DNA of 64,000 nucleotides from Epichloe hybrida (GCA_019022495.1 JAFEKR010000013.1:1054001-1118000), one strand, 5' to 3'. Shown: positions 23,101-36,309, numbered from the stretch's first letter. Notes: generated by a model not told the origin, from the letters alone. Numbers and translations: made by a program.

Positions 23101-25230
23101 GTTATTTAAACACTAGTAACACTACATTAAAGGTATAGTAACCCTAGTAAAGGTCCTATTAGATTACTATAACTTATAGACTTTTATAAAGTAGTAAAAG
23201 CTAAATAGAAAATAGGCTAGATAGTATATATTTCTTTACCTCTTTTACTTTATAATTAGGCATAGACCTAGGAAGAGTAACCTAGTAAATACACTATTAA
23301 GATAGTTTAATTATAAAGGCAAACCCTTAATAAATAGGTTACTTTTACTAAAGCTTTAAAAGAAAATAGTAGCTACTAAAGAACTAGTAAAAGAAGAGAT
23401 ACTAATATATAAGAGAAGATATAGTAAGATACCTTTAGGGGAGGAAAATGCCCTAGTCTTAATGTATTAAAGAAGATATAGTAAGATGCCTTTAGGGGAG
23501 GAAAATACCCTAGTCTTAGTAAAAAGGCTTAGTAAGATGCCTTTAGGGGAGGAAAATACCTTAGCCACTATAGAGAGAGCTCTAGAGACTAGAGTAGCCT
23601 AGTTAAGAGGCTAGTTAGCTACTATAAATCTAGTAAAAGATTAGCTAAATAAGGGTAATTTCTAGGAGAAAGTAGTATATATCTAAGATATTAGTATAGT
23701 ATAAGAGATATAGGAGACTATTAAGCTACTAAATCCCTACTAATCTAGGCTAAATAAACCATTAGCGTAATTACTATAGAAGGCATAGGATTAAGATTTA
23801 GATTTATAAAGGTAAGATAATAAGATTAATAATTCCCTAGTAAAAGGTAAGGGAAAAGCTAGTCTATAGTTATATAGTATAAGGGGCCTCCTAATATACT
23901 AAGAGTAAGTAGTTATTCCCTAGGAGCTTATCTTATAATAGAAGCTTCTATAGCTATACTATAATAATTCACTAGTAAGTTACTTTAGGACTAAATACAC
24001 TCTTAAGCTATTAAAGCATTACTTCTAGTAGCTAGGTATAAACAAGTTAGTATCTAACTATATTATAAGCTATAGGGTTTGCTAGCAAGTAGTAGCTAGA
24101 AGGCATTACCTATATAGAAGCCTTAAATCCCTACTAATACTATAGTAACTATAGGCAGAAATCTTAATAGATTTCGTTATAGGATTACTAGTTACCTAAG
24201 TAAGCAAATAAGAGACTAATATAATCCTAGTGATTATAGACTAATTTACTAAATACTTTATTTTCTTACCTATAACTATAATAATTAACATAGCTAAACT
24301 AGCAAAGCTTTTTTATAAGGAGATTAAACTAAGGTTTAGGGCGCTAGAGGGCATTATATCTAATAGGGGATTAGTCTTTATAAGCTAATTCTAGTTAGAC
24401 TTATACTACTTATTATATATAAAGTAAAGGCTTTCTATAGCGTTTTACCCTTAAACTAATAGGCAAATAAAGAGAATAAACTAGGTACTTAAGCATTACC
24501 TCTAATGCTTTATAGCTAATAACTAATAAATATAGCCTAAGCTACTCCTAATAGCCTAATTTGCCTATAATAATATAGTAAATAAAACTATAGGTTACTC
24601 TCTTAATTACTCCCTTATAAGCTATTTACCTAAGTTTTACTTAGCTCTTAGGGATAAGACTAAAGAAAGGGAGGTACTAGAAGCTTATATATATATTATA
24701 AAGCTATATAAAGTTAGAGAGTAGCTAAAGTAAAACTAGGTAAAAGCTACTAAGACCTAAGTAAAGTACTATAACTAGTATTACTAGCTATTAACACTAA
24801 AAAGAGGTAACCTAGTACTACTATTAGCAAAGAATATTAGGCTTAAGGATATAAAATAAAAGCTAACCCCTAGATTTATTAGACTATTTTAAGTACTTAA
24901 TACTATAGGAAAATAAGTATATAGACTTATATTACCTAAAAAATATAGTTAGCTATATAATATATTCTATATTAGCCTATTAGAGCTATAGAATTACTAT
25001 AAAGACACTAGAGATAAGGAAATGCTAATACTAGACTTAGAGAATAAAGATAATAAGTATAAAGTTAAGGAGATTAAGAACTATAGGAAGACCTAAGAAG
25101 GTAATAAATACCTAGTAAAATAGAAGGGCTAGCTAAGCAAATATAACTAATAGGTTATAGTAAAAGATATAAAAGGCGCTTAATATATAATTTAGGTATT
25201 TTACTAAAATAGGTCTAGTAAGAAAAGTAG
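20195..25230 (+). pseudogene. element C gag-pol relic with chromodomain
   Basis: Gag-like charged frame at about 20600-21350; RT at about 22080-22640 with YLDNILIF in place of YLDD at about 22488; RNase H near 22950-23320. The integrase core at about 24170-24800 includes an IIDQFTKY-like first catalytic region and an SNRGLVFIS..F region in place of SDRG. The frame ends with a chromodomain at about 25065-25150, reading YKVKEIKNYRK then YLVK.KG.LSKYN, where stops stand for the conserved aromatic Trp residues. Family knowledge: such chromodomains steer integration to heterochromatin marked by H3K9 methylation, which fits insertion inside another repeat. Confidence 0.88.
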
Positions 25231-26524
25231 TAAGATATAAGTAAGTTATAGGTAAAAAGATATAATATTCTTATAGAAAAGGCATAGCCTTATTAGCTAC
25301 TATTACACTCTAGAATAAAAACCTTAGATTACTTACTAAAAAATAAAAGAAAACATACTTATAAAGTAAGGAGAGTTAAGGAAAACCCCTCTATAGTAGC
25401 CCCTATATAGGAATACACTATACCCCTATAAAGAAGGTATTTACTTACCTTCTTATCCTCCCTAATAAGGCCCTTTATTACCTAGAAAAAGCAATGCTTT
25501 ACCACGCCCTAGGGCATAAAACCTAGGTTATAAGACTATAAATATAAAGTTACCTTTATCTTCTAAATATAGAAAAGTTTGTAATAGTTTTACTATAAAA
25601 AGGTTAGTAAATTAGTAATAAAAAGAAATAGAATACTTACCACTCCTAGGATAGGCGCTAGCTATATTATAATAGAAAGTTATTACTAAGACATAATATA
25701 CTAATTATATAAAATTAATGCCTTTTACCCTAAAATATAAGCAAAGCACTAGTGTATAAGTAAGGAAGAGATAAACCTAGTAAACCTTTATAGCCTCTAT
25801 AAGGCTAAATATAATATAGTATACTATATTAGCGTGGTTAAAACCTAATATTAAGGCTAAGCAAGACCTAGTAATACTAAAGTAAGTTACCTTAGAGAAT
25901 ATAAAGTCCTTAGGGTCCTCCTTAATAGTATTACTAAGGGTATTTATAAGGGTTTATGCCTAGTCTAAAAGGACTAAAAGGTCTAGAAAGTTACCTTTTA
26001 TAATAGCTATTACCTATATAAAGACAGAAATAAGGGACTAAAAGACTAGTAAATAGTAGTATACTTATAGTATCACAGGTATTACCACATTTATAACACT
26101 AAATATAGCGTTTAAAATGCTTTACTATTATAATAGTAATAGTAAATAATTTAATAGGGAATTAATAGTTAATCTTAGGTAGTTTAGGCTTAGATAAAGG
26201 GTTTTTCTTAAAGTCTATGCACCTAGTATACAAATAGTGTATATAGGAATATTCCTTTAAGGGAATATATTTAGCTTCTATAATAAAAATATAGTAATAA
26301 GTAAGGGTAAAGTAAAGGTATTTAAAGGTATAATAATAATTTATAGAAAACTTATCTAGTATTATAAAAGAGAAAAGTATATAATATAATAGGGAGTTAC
26401 TAGTAAATTTATACTTAAGCACCGCTTATTATTTATTATTATTTTAATATAATAGCTAGGTAGTAAATAGCTATGTAATAGCTAGCAAGCTATTTAGGAG
26501 CCTAGCTATAAGTGAGGGGGTAAT
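25231..26524 (-). other. long 3' segment of element C with an antisense open stretch
   Basis: About 1.3 kb separates the chromodomain from the 3' LTR, more than a chromovirus needs. On the minus strand, roughly 26090-25450, one frame runs about 215 codons with only about a dozen stops, all of the TAA/TAG kind. That is fewer per codon than the genuine RT relic nearby. The predicted product is hydrophobic and unrecognised. It may be a decayed extra gene or an effect of RIP composition. Confidence 0.35.
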
Positions 26525-26726
26525 TATAAGGCCTCACTTATAATAACACCTATAATTACTAGTGCACCCTGTGGGTAAGCTATGTCCTAGTGCTAGGTTT
26601 ACGTGACACTAGCAAGCCACTAGCTATAAGCTAGCGACTTGCACGCATAACACACTTAGACCTAGCAAGCTTTAGTCAATATACTAGAGCCCCTATACCT
26701 CTTGCCTAGCTACCATTGTTCTCACA
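26525..26726 (+). repeat. 3' LTR of element C (202 bp)
   Basis: It aligns without gaps to 19993-20194. Its left end is mutated (TATAAGGCCTCAC) and its right end is nearly intact (ACCATTGTTCTCACA). It is followed directly by the TTTTA duplication. Confidence 0.92.
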
Positions 26727-26731
26727 TTTTA

Positions 26732-28790
26732 AGAAAACTAGATTTTATAAGTAAGGTAAGGAAAGAGAAAGTAGTAACTATATAACTTCCTACCTTTTTA
26801 TCTAAATTTATAAATACTAAGAGATAAAAACACTATAGTAATATTATTAATACTATAGGCTCCACGAAAACGTCACTTAATGTAACTAATAGTTAGTTAT
26901 AATAACACTACAATAACACTGCTAATATCTAGGGTTTTAAAAAATTATAACTTAACTATATTCCTAAAGAACCTAATAATCTAAATAACCTTAGACTAGT
27001 TATATTAGTAAGGTTATTTAATACTTTTTATACTTCTATTAATAAGTAATAAGCTAGCTATAGTAATACTATTAGTACCTAGTGTATATATTATTTATTA
27101 CTTAATTATTTTAATTTTCCTATTAGACTAGCTATTACTAATAGGGATAGACTAGCATAGGTTATTACTAGTAAGTAGCAAGGGCGCCCCTTAAAAACAT
27201 TACTTATCTATATCCCTATAAGACTAGAAGCATTTATTAAACTAATTACTTATAGAGATATTATAGCTAGGATCTAATCTATTTAAAGAACCTCTTCTAA
27301 GTTTAACTTTAACTTTCTAGAAAAAAGCTTAGAATTAAAACCCCTAATTTAAGTCTTATTATATAAAGCATAGTAAGGCAATGACTTTACTATAGCTTAA
27401 TTAAAGTTACTTAAAAGCGGCAATCTAGCTACGTCCTAGATATAGTTAATTAAACCCTCTAAGCTATTAATGTTTAAGAATTATATTTTTATTCCTTTAG
27501 GTATAAGGAAAGAAATTTTATTACTAACTTATAATAACCCTATTACTAGGCACTAAGGAGTAAGTAAAACTCTTTATTAGATTATAAACTAATATTATTA
27601 GCTAATAATAAAGAAAGATATAAAGGTACACATTAGCACTTATATAAATTATTAGACTTTAAAACTAAGGCATTATAAACTATATAGTAAGCTAGCTATA
27701 TTACTAGTGCTTAATCGCCCCTTTTAAGAATTATTAATAGATTTTATTACTAGACTTTTACTAGTAAAAGATTTAAATTAAACCTATAATATAATTTTAG
27801 TTATTATTAACTATTTTACAAAATACAGTATTTATATCCCTATTTTAACGTAACTAACTAGTAATAAGCTAGTAACTATGTTCTTAGAATATGTTTTTAG
27901 AGACTATAGAGCCCTAGAAGGTATTATAATAGACTAAGGTTTTACATTTACTAGTGATTTCTAGATAACTTTTTACTATCTTCTTGTAATAAAGTAGTTA
28001 CTTAGCACTGCTTTTTACCCCTAGATAGATAGTTAAATAGAATATTTAAACTAGGTCTTAGAACATTATTTAAGGGCTTTTACTTATACTAAACAGACTA
28101 ATTAGGTAAATAACCTATTAATAGCGTAATTTATATATAATATAAGTAATTACTTAACGCATAGCTACATACTAGCAAAGGCGTTATAAGGTTATAATCC
28201 TAGAGATTTATAGTAAGTAATAGTAAATATCCCTTTAGTAAATAATTAAGCTAAAAGTAAGATTTTAGCACTAAGAGAGAAGTATATTATAATTAAGTAG
28301 CTTTTAAGTAACTTATAGACTTAGTATAAAAAATATTATAACTAGAAGAGAACTCTAATAAGGTTTAAAGTTAGTAACTATATTTTATTATTAATAAAAA
28401 ATATTAACCTAAGACACCCTAGTAGGAAGCTAGCTATAAAGTATCTAGGCCCCTATAAGATTAAAAAGGTAATTAGAAGTTATAGATTAGTATATTAATT
28501 AAAATTACTACCTAGGACTTAATTATATAATATATTTAATATTACTAGTCTTAAACCTTTTAAAGGGGACCTAATTAATATAGAAGATATACCCTTATTA
28601 TAAGATACTATTAAAGATAATAAATAAGAGTTTAAAGTTAAGAGAATTATTTTATATTACTATAATAGAAGGTATTATAAATATCTAGTTAAATAAAAGG
28701 GCTATAATACTTTAGAGAATTCTTAGGTATTAAAAAAGGATTTTATTACTAGAGAAATTATTAATAACTATAAGTAATAGCTAAGTAGTA
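26732..28790 (+). pseudogene. element B integrase and chromodomain relic
   Basis: Element B resumes after element C. The integrase zinc-finger and linker region is decayed; the core starts near 27720 with an LLIDFITRLL...VKDLN stretch and an ILVIINYFTKYSIYIP stretch. The second region, with GIIID.GFTFTSDF and LLSTAFYP, lies at about 27920-28020. A chromodomain follows at about 28630-28730 (FKVKRI..., YYKYLVK.KGYNTLENS). Conserved Trp and Gln codons have become stops. Confidence 0.85.
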
Positions 28791-30725
28791 AAGTTAATAT
28801 AAGGTAGTTATATTTTATAACTTAATACACTAAAGATATTAGAAAATAAAGTTAATTTACTTAGATAACTTAAATAATCTATTATATAGTTACTAAGTAC
28901 TTATCCCTTTATAATAGAGTTAGCCCTTAAGACCACTAGTCTCTTATTATTATTAGTAATTATAAGAGCTATAGAGAAAGAGGCCTTAGAAGTATCTTTA
29001 TTATTAAAATCCCTCTCTTTATATATATAAACCTAAAGTACACTAAGAAGCTTAATAAGACTAATATATTTAAGTAAATTAATAGTATTTAGTATAAACT
29101 ACTAGTAAGTTAGTTAAGTATTAGCTATATATATTAAGAAAGCTTACCTTTAGGATATTCTAGGCTATAAAGTAAAGAGAGTTTAAAATATTAATCTAAG
29201 TCTCTAGATTTATAGTATTACTTAGTAACACTATTATAGTATATTTATTATATTTTACCTTATAAGTAATATTAGTAAATATTTAAGTATAGTAAATATA
29301 ACTACACTTATTAGAATTTTTATAAACTAGGATAATATTTTATAGCTTTTTCTTTACTTTTATAATAAGCTAGTAATAAGTTAGTAGTAATCTAGTGTCT
29401 AGGAAATAGGATTATACTTACTTTATTTTAATAGTAATAGCTACCTTTAGGAGTAGCTTTAATAAGTTTAAATAGCTTATTATAAAGCTATATAATTTAA
29501 GCTAGAGTCTAGTAGTATATTAGTAATAACTAGGCAGATTTTAGTTAAGAAAGATATACTATAATATAGTTTTTGTTATTTTAAAAGTAATAAGCATATT
29601 TTATTAAATAGCCTATTAAATATTAGCTATAAAGAAGTAGTAAGTAAGTAAAGATATTATACTTAAAGACTTATTATATTTAGCTAGGAAGGTTTTTTTA
29701 TTAATAAGGTATTTTAAAATCTTATAAATACTGTTTTTTAAAAGGATATTTTATATTACTACTTACTAATAATAGTATATATATAAAATCTTCTTTAAAG
29801 TTATTTTACTAGTAGTAAGTTAGTAATAGAAATACTATAAGAATATAATAAACTTATAATAAGATTTTAGAAGAAGTTTGCTTTTAGGGAGACTTTATAG
29901 GAGATTTCTTAGTTAATAGATCTTCTTAAGGTATTAATAAAGGCAGAGTTTAGGTATAAGACTTAGATATAGTAAACTAGCTATAAGTTAGCTATAATAA
30001 ACTAGATAGGGAAGTTATACTAATAAGAGTATAAACTTATAAGCTAAATAAGAGTAAGAAACTAAGATAAATAAGGACAAATAATAATAATAATTAGGGA
30101 CTAAAAGAGATTAGTAATTACTAAGTAATAGCAGTAAGAAAGCTACTACTTAGCTAGTAAAGGTAACTTATAAGGTTAAGGGATATTATAAAAGAAAGGA
30201 AAAGTGTAAAAGGGGGAAAAATTAGTCTCTTTTATATTAACCCTAGACCCCTTAAGTAATCTAACGCACTGCGTATAGGTAATTCACAAATTACAATAAT
30301 AACTATTAGCATTACTAAACGCACACATGCCTAATAGCTATAAGCTTATAGTGACTATAAGTCTATAACACAAGCCCTCTAGTTAGACTATTTAGAACCC
30401 TAGTATTAGGTACCTTATTTATTTAACTAATTATAAAAATTAACACGGGTTATTTATATTGTTTTTTCTAGCTACGTAATAGGTAATAATATTTATTTTA
30501 CTATAGTAAAGCTATATGTAAGCTGCTATTAAAACATTACTAACTATAATAAGGGGTTGTTTTTAATTAGTGGCATTATTATTATTATTTCTTTTTATTT
30601 ACCTATATATCTAGATATAAGGTGCCCTATCTTATTTTTCCTTATAAAGCTCTAATATAGTGACTATACCCTAAGTAAGTAGCTTATTTTATAATTAAGG
30701 TTAATTATATATAGGGGGGGTATTA
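28791..30725. other. long 3' region of element B, no sense gene recognised
   Basis: About 1.9 kb lies between the chromodomain and the right LTR, ending in the polypurine tract ATAGGGGGGG at 30711-30720. The sense strand has no recognisable domain. Antisense stretches around 29350-29700 stay partly open, as in element C. Near 30240-30400 the sequence is less AT-rich. Confidence 0.45.
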
Positions 30726-30995
30726 GATTAGGAGCGTAGAGGTTAAGGATAGGATATTTATTAAAGCAAGTCTTTAGAGAACCTTTAGCCTATATAAATA
30801 ACAAAAAGGCTAGCTAGCTATAAGATAGTTATATGCTTATAAAGCAAGGTATTTATGAAAGACTATGCACATTATTAGTGCTAGGTTAGAGATTAAAACC
30901 TTCACGCACCCGCCCCTAGCTAGTATTTATCTAGTAGTAACTGTAATAGTCTTAGCTATCACTTCGTTCTTAACCTTTCGGTGCAAGCCGTGACA
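30726..30995 (+). repeat. 3' LTR of element B (270 bp)
   Basis: Its end keeps the unmutated form (CTTTCGGTGCAAGCCGTGACA region) where the left LTR reads TA-rich. Its first base is G instead of the expected T. It is followed by the TAAAA duplication at 30996-31000. Confidence 0.92.
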
Positions 30996-31000
30996 TAAAA

Positions 31001-33458
31001 CTCTATCTCTCTTAATAGCTTACTTTATTAATTATTCTTTAATAAGTCTTATATTTTATTTAGCTAGTCTTATTAATAATAGATAAGAAACTAGTCTATA
31101 TATTACACTAGTTTTATGTTTCCTAAAGGTAGCTTAAAATATTAGGTTCTTAAAATATAAGCTATTATTATAATAAATTCTTCTTAGCTATTTAAATATT
31201 AGGCTCTAACTTTTATCCTAAGCCTAAGTAACTAAATCTCCTATTACCTCTATATAGGATTATCCTAATATAAACCTTATTATATAGTCTATAGTAATTA
31301 ACACATATATATCTTTATTCTTAGCTTTTAGGGTAATTAAACCTAAATAGTCTATTATAACTAACCTTTATAGTTCTATTACTATAATAGTCTTTAGGTT
31401 TATTTATAAAACTTATGTTCTAGTTTATTAATATACTAGATATAAGTAATAATAAGATTTTATATCTTTGCTTCTATCTAGCTAAAAGCACTTTTTATAA
31501 AGTTTTTATATTATAATTACTATTCTAAAGTGACCTTAGGTATTATAGGCTTTCTATAACTTTTCTAGTACCTTATTTAGGAGTATATATTTTACTAATA
31601 CTTTATTAGCTTTTAGATAATATAAAGTCTAGTTAAAGATCTAGTATTTTAAAGCTTAATGCTATATAAGCTTTTATTGTTTAATAGGAATAGTTTAGTG
31701 TCTAAAAACTATAGTAAATAAAACCTCCTTATACTATATAAAATTAAACTACTTATAAAGTTCTTAGAATAATTTCTCTATTATATCTTTATTTAAACTT
31801 TCTCCCTCTAGTAAAACTAGTGTTATATTTATTAAAACTAGAATTAGTTAATTTCCTAAAGCTAAAGTAATATTTACTTCTAATTTTCTTTTTATAGTAA
31901 TAGGATTTAATCTTAAATATTCTAGTATTTAAGATATTTTATCTATAATCTTTATAATCTTTATTATATTTAAATAATAGATATATTTTATATTTAATTC
32001 TTATAGTATATTTACCTAGTAAGCTACCTTTCTATAGACTTTAGATATATTTACTATTAAATTAATAATGCCTTTATAATCTATATATACCTTTAATAGA
32101 TATAGTAAATAATCTAGTAACTATCTTATTTCCTTTAAACTTACTATAATTACTAGTATTTCCTTTTCTAGTATAGAATATTATTTCTTAGCATCTCCTA
32201 ATTAGTAAGATATTTATATAATAATTTATACTTTAGAGAAATTAGTATTTATAATACTTATTCTAGGCTTTATATCTTTTATCTAAAATAATACTTCTCT
32301 AGTGCTTATCTTAGATATATTTATAGCTATGTAAAATTAAGTTCCTAGTCTAGTGCTAAAGGTAGTGTTTATCTAAATATTATTATATATTTTTAATAAA
32401 GCTTATTAAGCCTTTAGAGTTTATTCTAGTTTTTTTCTTAAGACTTTTTCTTTCTAAATTAATAGCTTTCCTAATTATATTATCTTAGGGATCTTATAAA
32501 AAAAGCCCTTTTAATAGTAATTACTAAGTCTAATCTTCCTAGAATAAATTTATATATAAATAAAGTTAAGTAAATAAGCATAAGTACTTTATTCTAGGTT
32601 TATAGTGGTTATTTCTTAAATTACTTAGCTAAGTTAGTAAATCTATTATAATGTTTTTATATAAGGTATATTTTCCTATTTTCTAAAGAATATTTAATAT
32701 ACTTAACTTTAGAGGTAAATAAAGTAATCTTATATTTACTTAAGCTAATTAAGGCCTAAGCTACCCTTAGAAAGTATCTCTTCTAGAGAAAGTTAAAATA
32801 GTCTTTCTATATCTCTAAGCCTATATAATAATTATCTATATAAATAGAAAATAATATATATATATCTTCTATATACCTTAGAATAGATTTACTTTTAGTA
32901 TTATCCTAGAAAAATAAGTGTCTAAAGGTAAGGTCCTTAAATCTAGTGTAAGTTACTAGTAACCCTATTAATCCTTAAGCTATATTATTATAAAAGTATA
33001 TCCTATTTAGTCTAGAGAAAGCTATTTTATACCTATCTAGTAAGTAAATACTAATAGCCTAAAATCTATTTAAAGCGTTAGTTTATAATATAAACTTAAA
33101 GTAACTATAGTAAACTAAATCTAAGTTTACTTCTATATTATAATATAAATAACCTAATTTAATAGTCTTACTATTTATATCCTTAAAGTTATAAATTACT
33201 TTAAAAACCTTCTATTCTAGCTTTAAAGTAAATATTATTAGCATTACTTATTCTAAGTTTTCTTATTAAATAATTCCCACTCTCTCTATTACTAGGAAAA
33301 CCTATTTTAAAAAGTCTTAATAAGCTACTAAATACCTATACTATTTATGTTTACTAGGCCTTACTTCTAGGATTAAAGGGATATAATATTCTAGAAGATC
33401 TATAGTGTAAATATCCTTAAGTTTAGAAATAAAGCACTCTTTAAATATATAGTATAAT
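31001..33458 (-). pseudogene. element A integrase and reverse transcriptase relic
   Basis: Read on the minus strand. RT at about 33280-32600 shows a DLGYLYYNIEVN stretch, KIAF..LN.IYFYN, GLIGLLVTYTRF and, at about 32850-32820, FSIYIDNYYIG, where IDD is expected. The integrase core at about 31400-31001 shows DIYVLITIDYIIRFILG followed by a YYNN(S/G)...YF stretch. This RT/integrase style, with GL.GAP.T..RF and a YIDD box, belongs to a fungal gypsy lineage distinct from the chromoviruses B and C. Element B splits the integrase at 31000. Confidence 0.7.
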
Positions 33459-33542
33459 CCTCTAATTATTATCCTCTAATTATTATCCTCTAATTATTAT
33501 CCTCTAATTATTATCCTCTAATTATTATCCTCTAATTATTAT
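33459..33542. repeat. tandem repeat, 15-bp unit x about 5.5
   Basis: Head-to-tail CCTCTAATTATTATC units inside element A, nearly identical to each other. Their uniformity suggests that the array expanded after the main RIP decay. Confidence 0.9.
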
Positions 33543-35521
33543 TACCTATATAGTCTCCTAGCTTAATATATAAATTCTTAAACTATAAAATAATAGTTTT
33601 AGGGGGTAATAATAATAATAGTTAATTTATATAGAGATTTTAGAATTATAAGGGGTAGCCCTTAATTTCCTGTTTTCCTATATAAATTAGCTTTTTAGCT
33701 TATCTCTCTATATCTTATATACTTATTCTATCCCCTATGTCTTTTACTATATTAGCCTTTAGATACGTTAAATTAGCTAAGTTTACTAGATATTATTCAC
33801 TAGCCCTAGTTTCTTCTTCTAAGTTATATAACTTCTTATTTATATAGGGATTTTTGTTTTCTAAGGGGGACTCCTTAATATTCTGATTTTATATATAAAT
33901 TAGTGTATACGCGTGTCTAACTATGTCTAGCTTATAATGATCTCCTAGCTCTATAACTAAGTCCTTAAAATGCTATGAACTATCTTGTATATTATAAATA
34001 GAAACTTTATTCTAGTTATTTATATAGGGTTTTTTACTTTTATAGGTAAACCCCTTGATTTTCTAATTTCCTATATAAATTAGGTCTCCTAGATATCTAT
34101 TAGTGTTTAGCTTATGCTTATCTATCTATTCTATTTAGGCTAATCTAGCTAGTATCTTTAGGAGGTCTAAAGGTTCCTTATTATTTCCTATTAAGTTTAA
34201 TAATTACCTATTACCCTTATGGTTCCCCTTAATCTATTTTGGTTATTTAGTGTTTATAATGTTTATAATATTATAAGAGGAGTTTTTATTTTATTCCCTT
34301 TTCTAGGCTACCTCCTAATGTTTAATTTAACTCTAGATAATTTTCTATATATTAGCTATCTATCGTAATAGTTTTATTTTAGTAAAGTAAAAGTAAAGTT
34401 ATTTTATTTCTATCTTATTAGTATTCTCCTTAGTAAAGCTATTTATTCTAAGGTTTTAAAGTGGTTTCTATAGGATTATAGCGTTAGAGATTAGAGTTAA
34501 TTTGTATCTTCCTAATAATAGATTATCTTCTGTTTTTATTTTAGTTTTTATTTCCTCCTTCTTTAGTTTATTTTTTATACGCCTATTATTCCTATTCTAG
34601 TTTTAGTTCTCTTATTATTTATAAATACTTCCTATTTTTCTTAGTTTATCTTAGCTAGTAATTCTTTATTTCTAGTTTTTATATTATATCCTTCTAATAT
34701 TCCCTCCTTCTAATATATATATTATATCTAAGTTTTACTTATCTCTTGTTTAGAGCTTATTTCTTCTTTATCTAGTAATATTAGATTAAATAACTAATCC
34801 TGCGAATAATTACTAGTAATATTATCTATAGTTCTTATTTTTTTAAGTCCTTCTTATTAGTTTATTTATAGATCTCTATGTTTATCTCTCTTAAGATTTC
34901 TTTTACTTTTTCTAAGATTTCTTAATTATCTTTTATAAACTCTATAGGCTCCTTAGGCCTAGTTCTTTTAGGAAGTTAACCTTATTTATTAGTTCTCTAA
35001 AATAAATCTAGGTATAGGTAAAGTAATAGAGTCTAAGTAACTCTATTTGCTCCCTTAATTATTAACTTATCTTTAGTATAGTATTTAATAGCTTCTATTT
35101 TTCTTAGCTAGACTTTACTTAATAAAACATCTTAATCTTATTAAACTAGTATAATATAACACTTTACTAAAGCTAGGATTCCCCTAGTAATAACCTGTAA
35201 GTAAGCGTAGTAAGTAATTAGATATTCTATGTTATTTACTATCTAAATATATTGCTTTTCCCTAAGTTATATTACTATAAACCTAAATTTTACTAGGAAG
35301 TTTTCGCTTACTAGTTTAACACTAGATCCTCTATTAATTAAAACTAAATTATATTAGTAACCCTTAATATATATTATAATATATCCTAAAGTAGTTACTA
35401 TATCTTTATCTAGTTTTATAATGTTATTCTAAGTAATTATAGCGTTTACTAATCCTAGGGTTAAGTTAGCCCTATATATTAGCTAGACTACTTCTTTAAA
35501 TAGTTCTATAAGATTTATAAT
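33543..35521 (-). pseudogene. element A pol/protease region relic
   Basis: AT-rich sequence continuing the minus-strand frame upstream of the RT of element A. CCTATATAAATTAG-like words recur near 33675, 33885 and 34060. No domain is safely recognised. The last five bases, ATAAT (35517-35521), are the left TSD of copia copy 2. Confidence 0.5.
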
Positions 35522-36292
35522 TGTTAAAAATAAGACCTATTTTTAGCCCTTTCTAGTTAAAGGACCTTTCTATTACTAGCTTGCATTGCAAGCCTGACAG
35601 CTGCACTGCAGCTGTTAACAGCTGCGACTAACCGTGTGGATGACTAATCCAAATCAATTATTAATTGTGGATTATTTAATTGCGTTGTGGCTACAAGCGT
35701 AGCTATAACCGCAGCGCCACTAGTAATTAGGTAAGCTAGGGTGACGTAAGCAGGTTACCCTATAGCTATCTTTAATAGCGATTTTCTCTTTAACTAGAGG
35801 TCATATAAAAGTCTTGCATATAGCAAATTAAAGCTAGAAGATAGGGCTTTTATTTTATATAGAAATATTTTTTAGACTAAAATTTGGTGCATATGGGTTG
35901 CTAGTTTGTATAGTAGTGAGTTGATTTTTTGGATTTTATATATAAATGGATTTTACGGAAAATAAAAAGTGGCCTATAAGACCTCTTTAGCAGTCCAGAT
36001 CCACTAATATAGTTAGTAGGTATATAAGAGAAAGAAGATCTTTTTAATCTAGCTAGATAGCTAGGCCTCTTAATCTAATAGCCGCATTGCCTATACAACG
36101 TCACTAAAATCAATTCTATTGGTATATAAGATATTGTAAAAGTTATCTAGATTAAATTTAATTAGTTAATAACTGCTAAAACCTTCCGTTACGTTGCGTT
36201 AAATATTTAATGTGGTAGCTCTATTAGTCCCTAACCATAGAAGCTACACTTATATAGCTATTGCTAGCTAGTAACTAGCTCCCTACATTTTA
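35522..36292 (+). repeat. 5' LTR of copia copy 2 (771 bp)
   Basis: It starts TGTTAAAAATAAGACC. It lacks 43 bp that the 3' LTR has near 41905-41950 (a GGTCGTGAAGG... block with repeated TAGCTATTAATAGCTA words). It ends TTTTA where the 3' LTR reads TTTCA. Confidence 0.93.
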
Positions 36293-36293
36293 A

Positions 36294-36309
36294 TAGGTTA
36301 TAAGCCTAG
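36294..36309 (+). other. putative primer binding site of copia copy 2
   Basis: GGTTATAAGCCTAG begins two bases after the 5' LTR. Allowing RIP changes, it fits a site complementary to the internal (anticodon-arm) part of initiator tRNA-Met, as in Drosophila copia. Confidence 0.55.

Larger units (their letters stand above)
19993..26726 (+). mobile_element. element C: Ty3/gypsy chromovirus nested in element B
   Basis: LTRs of 202 bp (19993-20194 and 26525-26726) begin TGTGAGGCCCCAC and end TTCTCACA in the less mutated states. TTTTA at 19988-19992 and 26727-26731 is the TSD. A G-rich tract (GTGAGGGGG) precedes the right LTR, giving plus orientation. The total is 6734 bp. It encodes Gag, RT, RNase H, integrase and a chromodomain, all with RIP stops. 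It must be younger than element B. Confidence 0.93.
14142..30995 (+). mobile_element. element B: Ty3/gypsy chromovirus nested in element A
   Basis: LTRs of 270 bp (14142-14411 and 30726-30995) are flanked by TAAAA at 14137-14141 and 30996-31000. A run of seven G's precedes the right LTR (the polypurine tract), giving plus orientation. Without element C and the hAT element inside it, B is about 7.9 kb. It carries gag/protease, RT, RNase H, integrase and a chromodomain-like end, so it is a chromovirus. It is RIP-degraded and inactive. It split the integrase region of element A. Confidence 0.92.

Noticed and set aside
26162..26422. 86-aa minus-strand ORF in element C
   Set aside because: Tyr/Ile/Leu-rich translation of AT-rich sequence, short and without features; the longer interrupted antisense frame beside it is reported separately.
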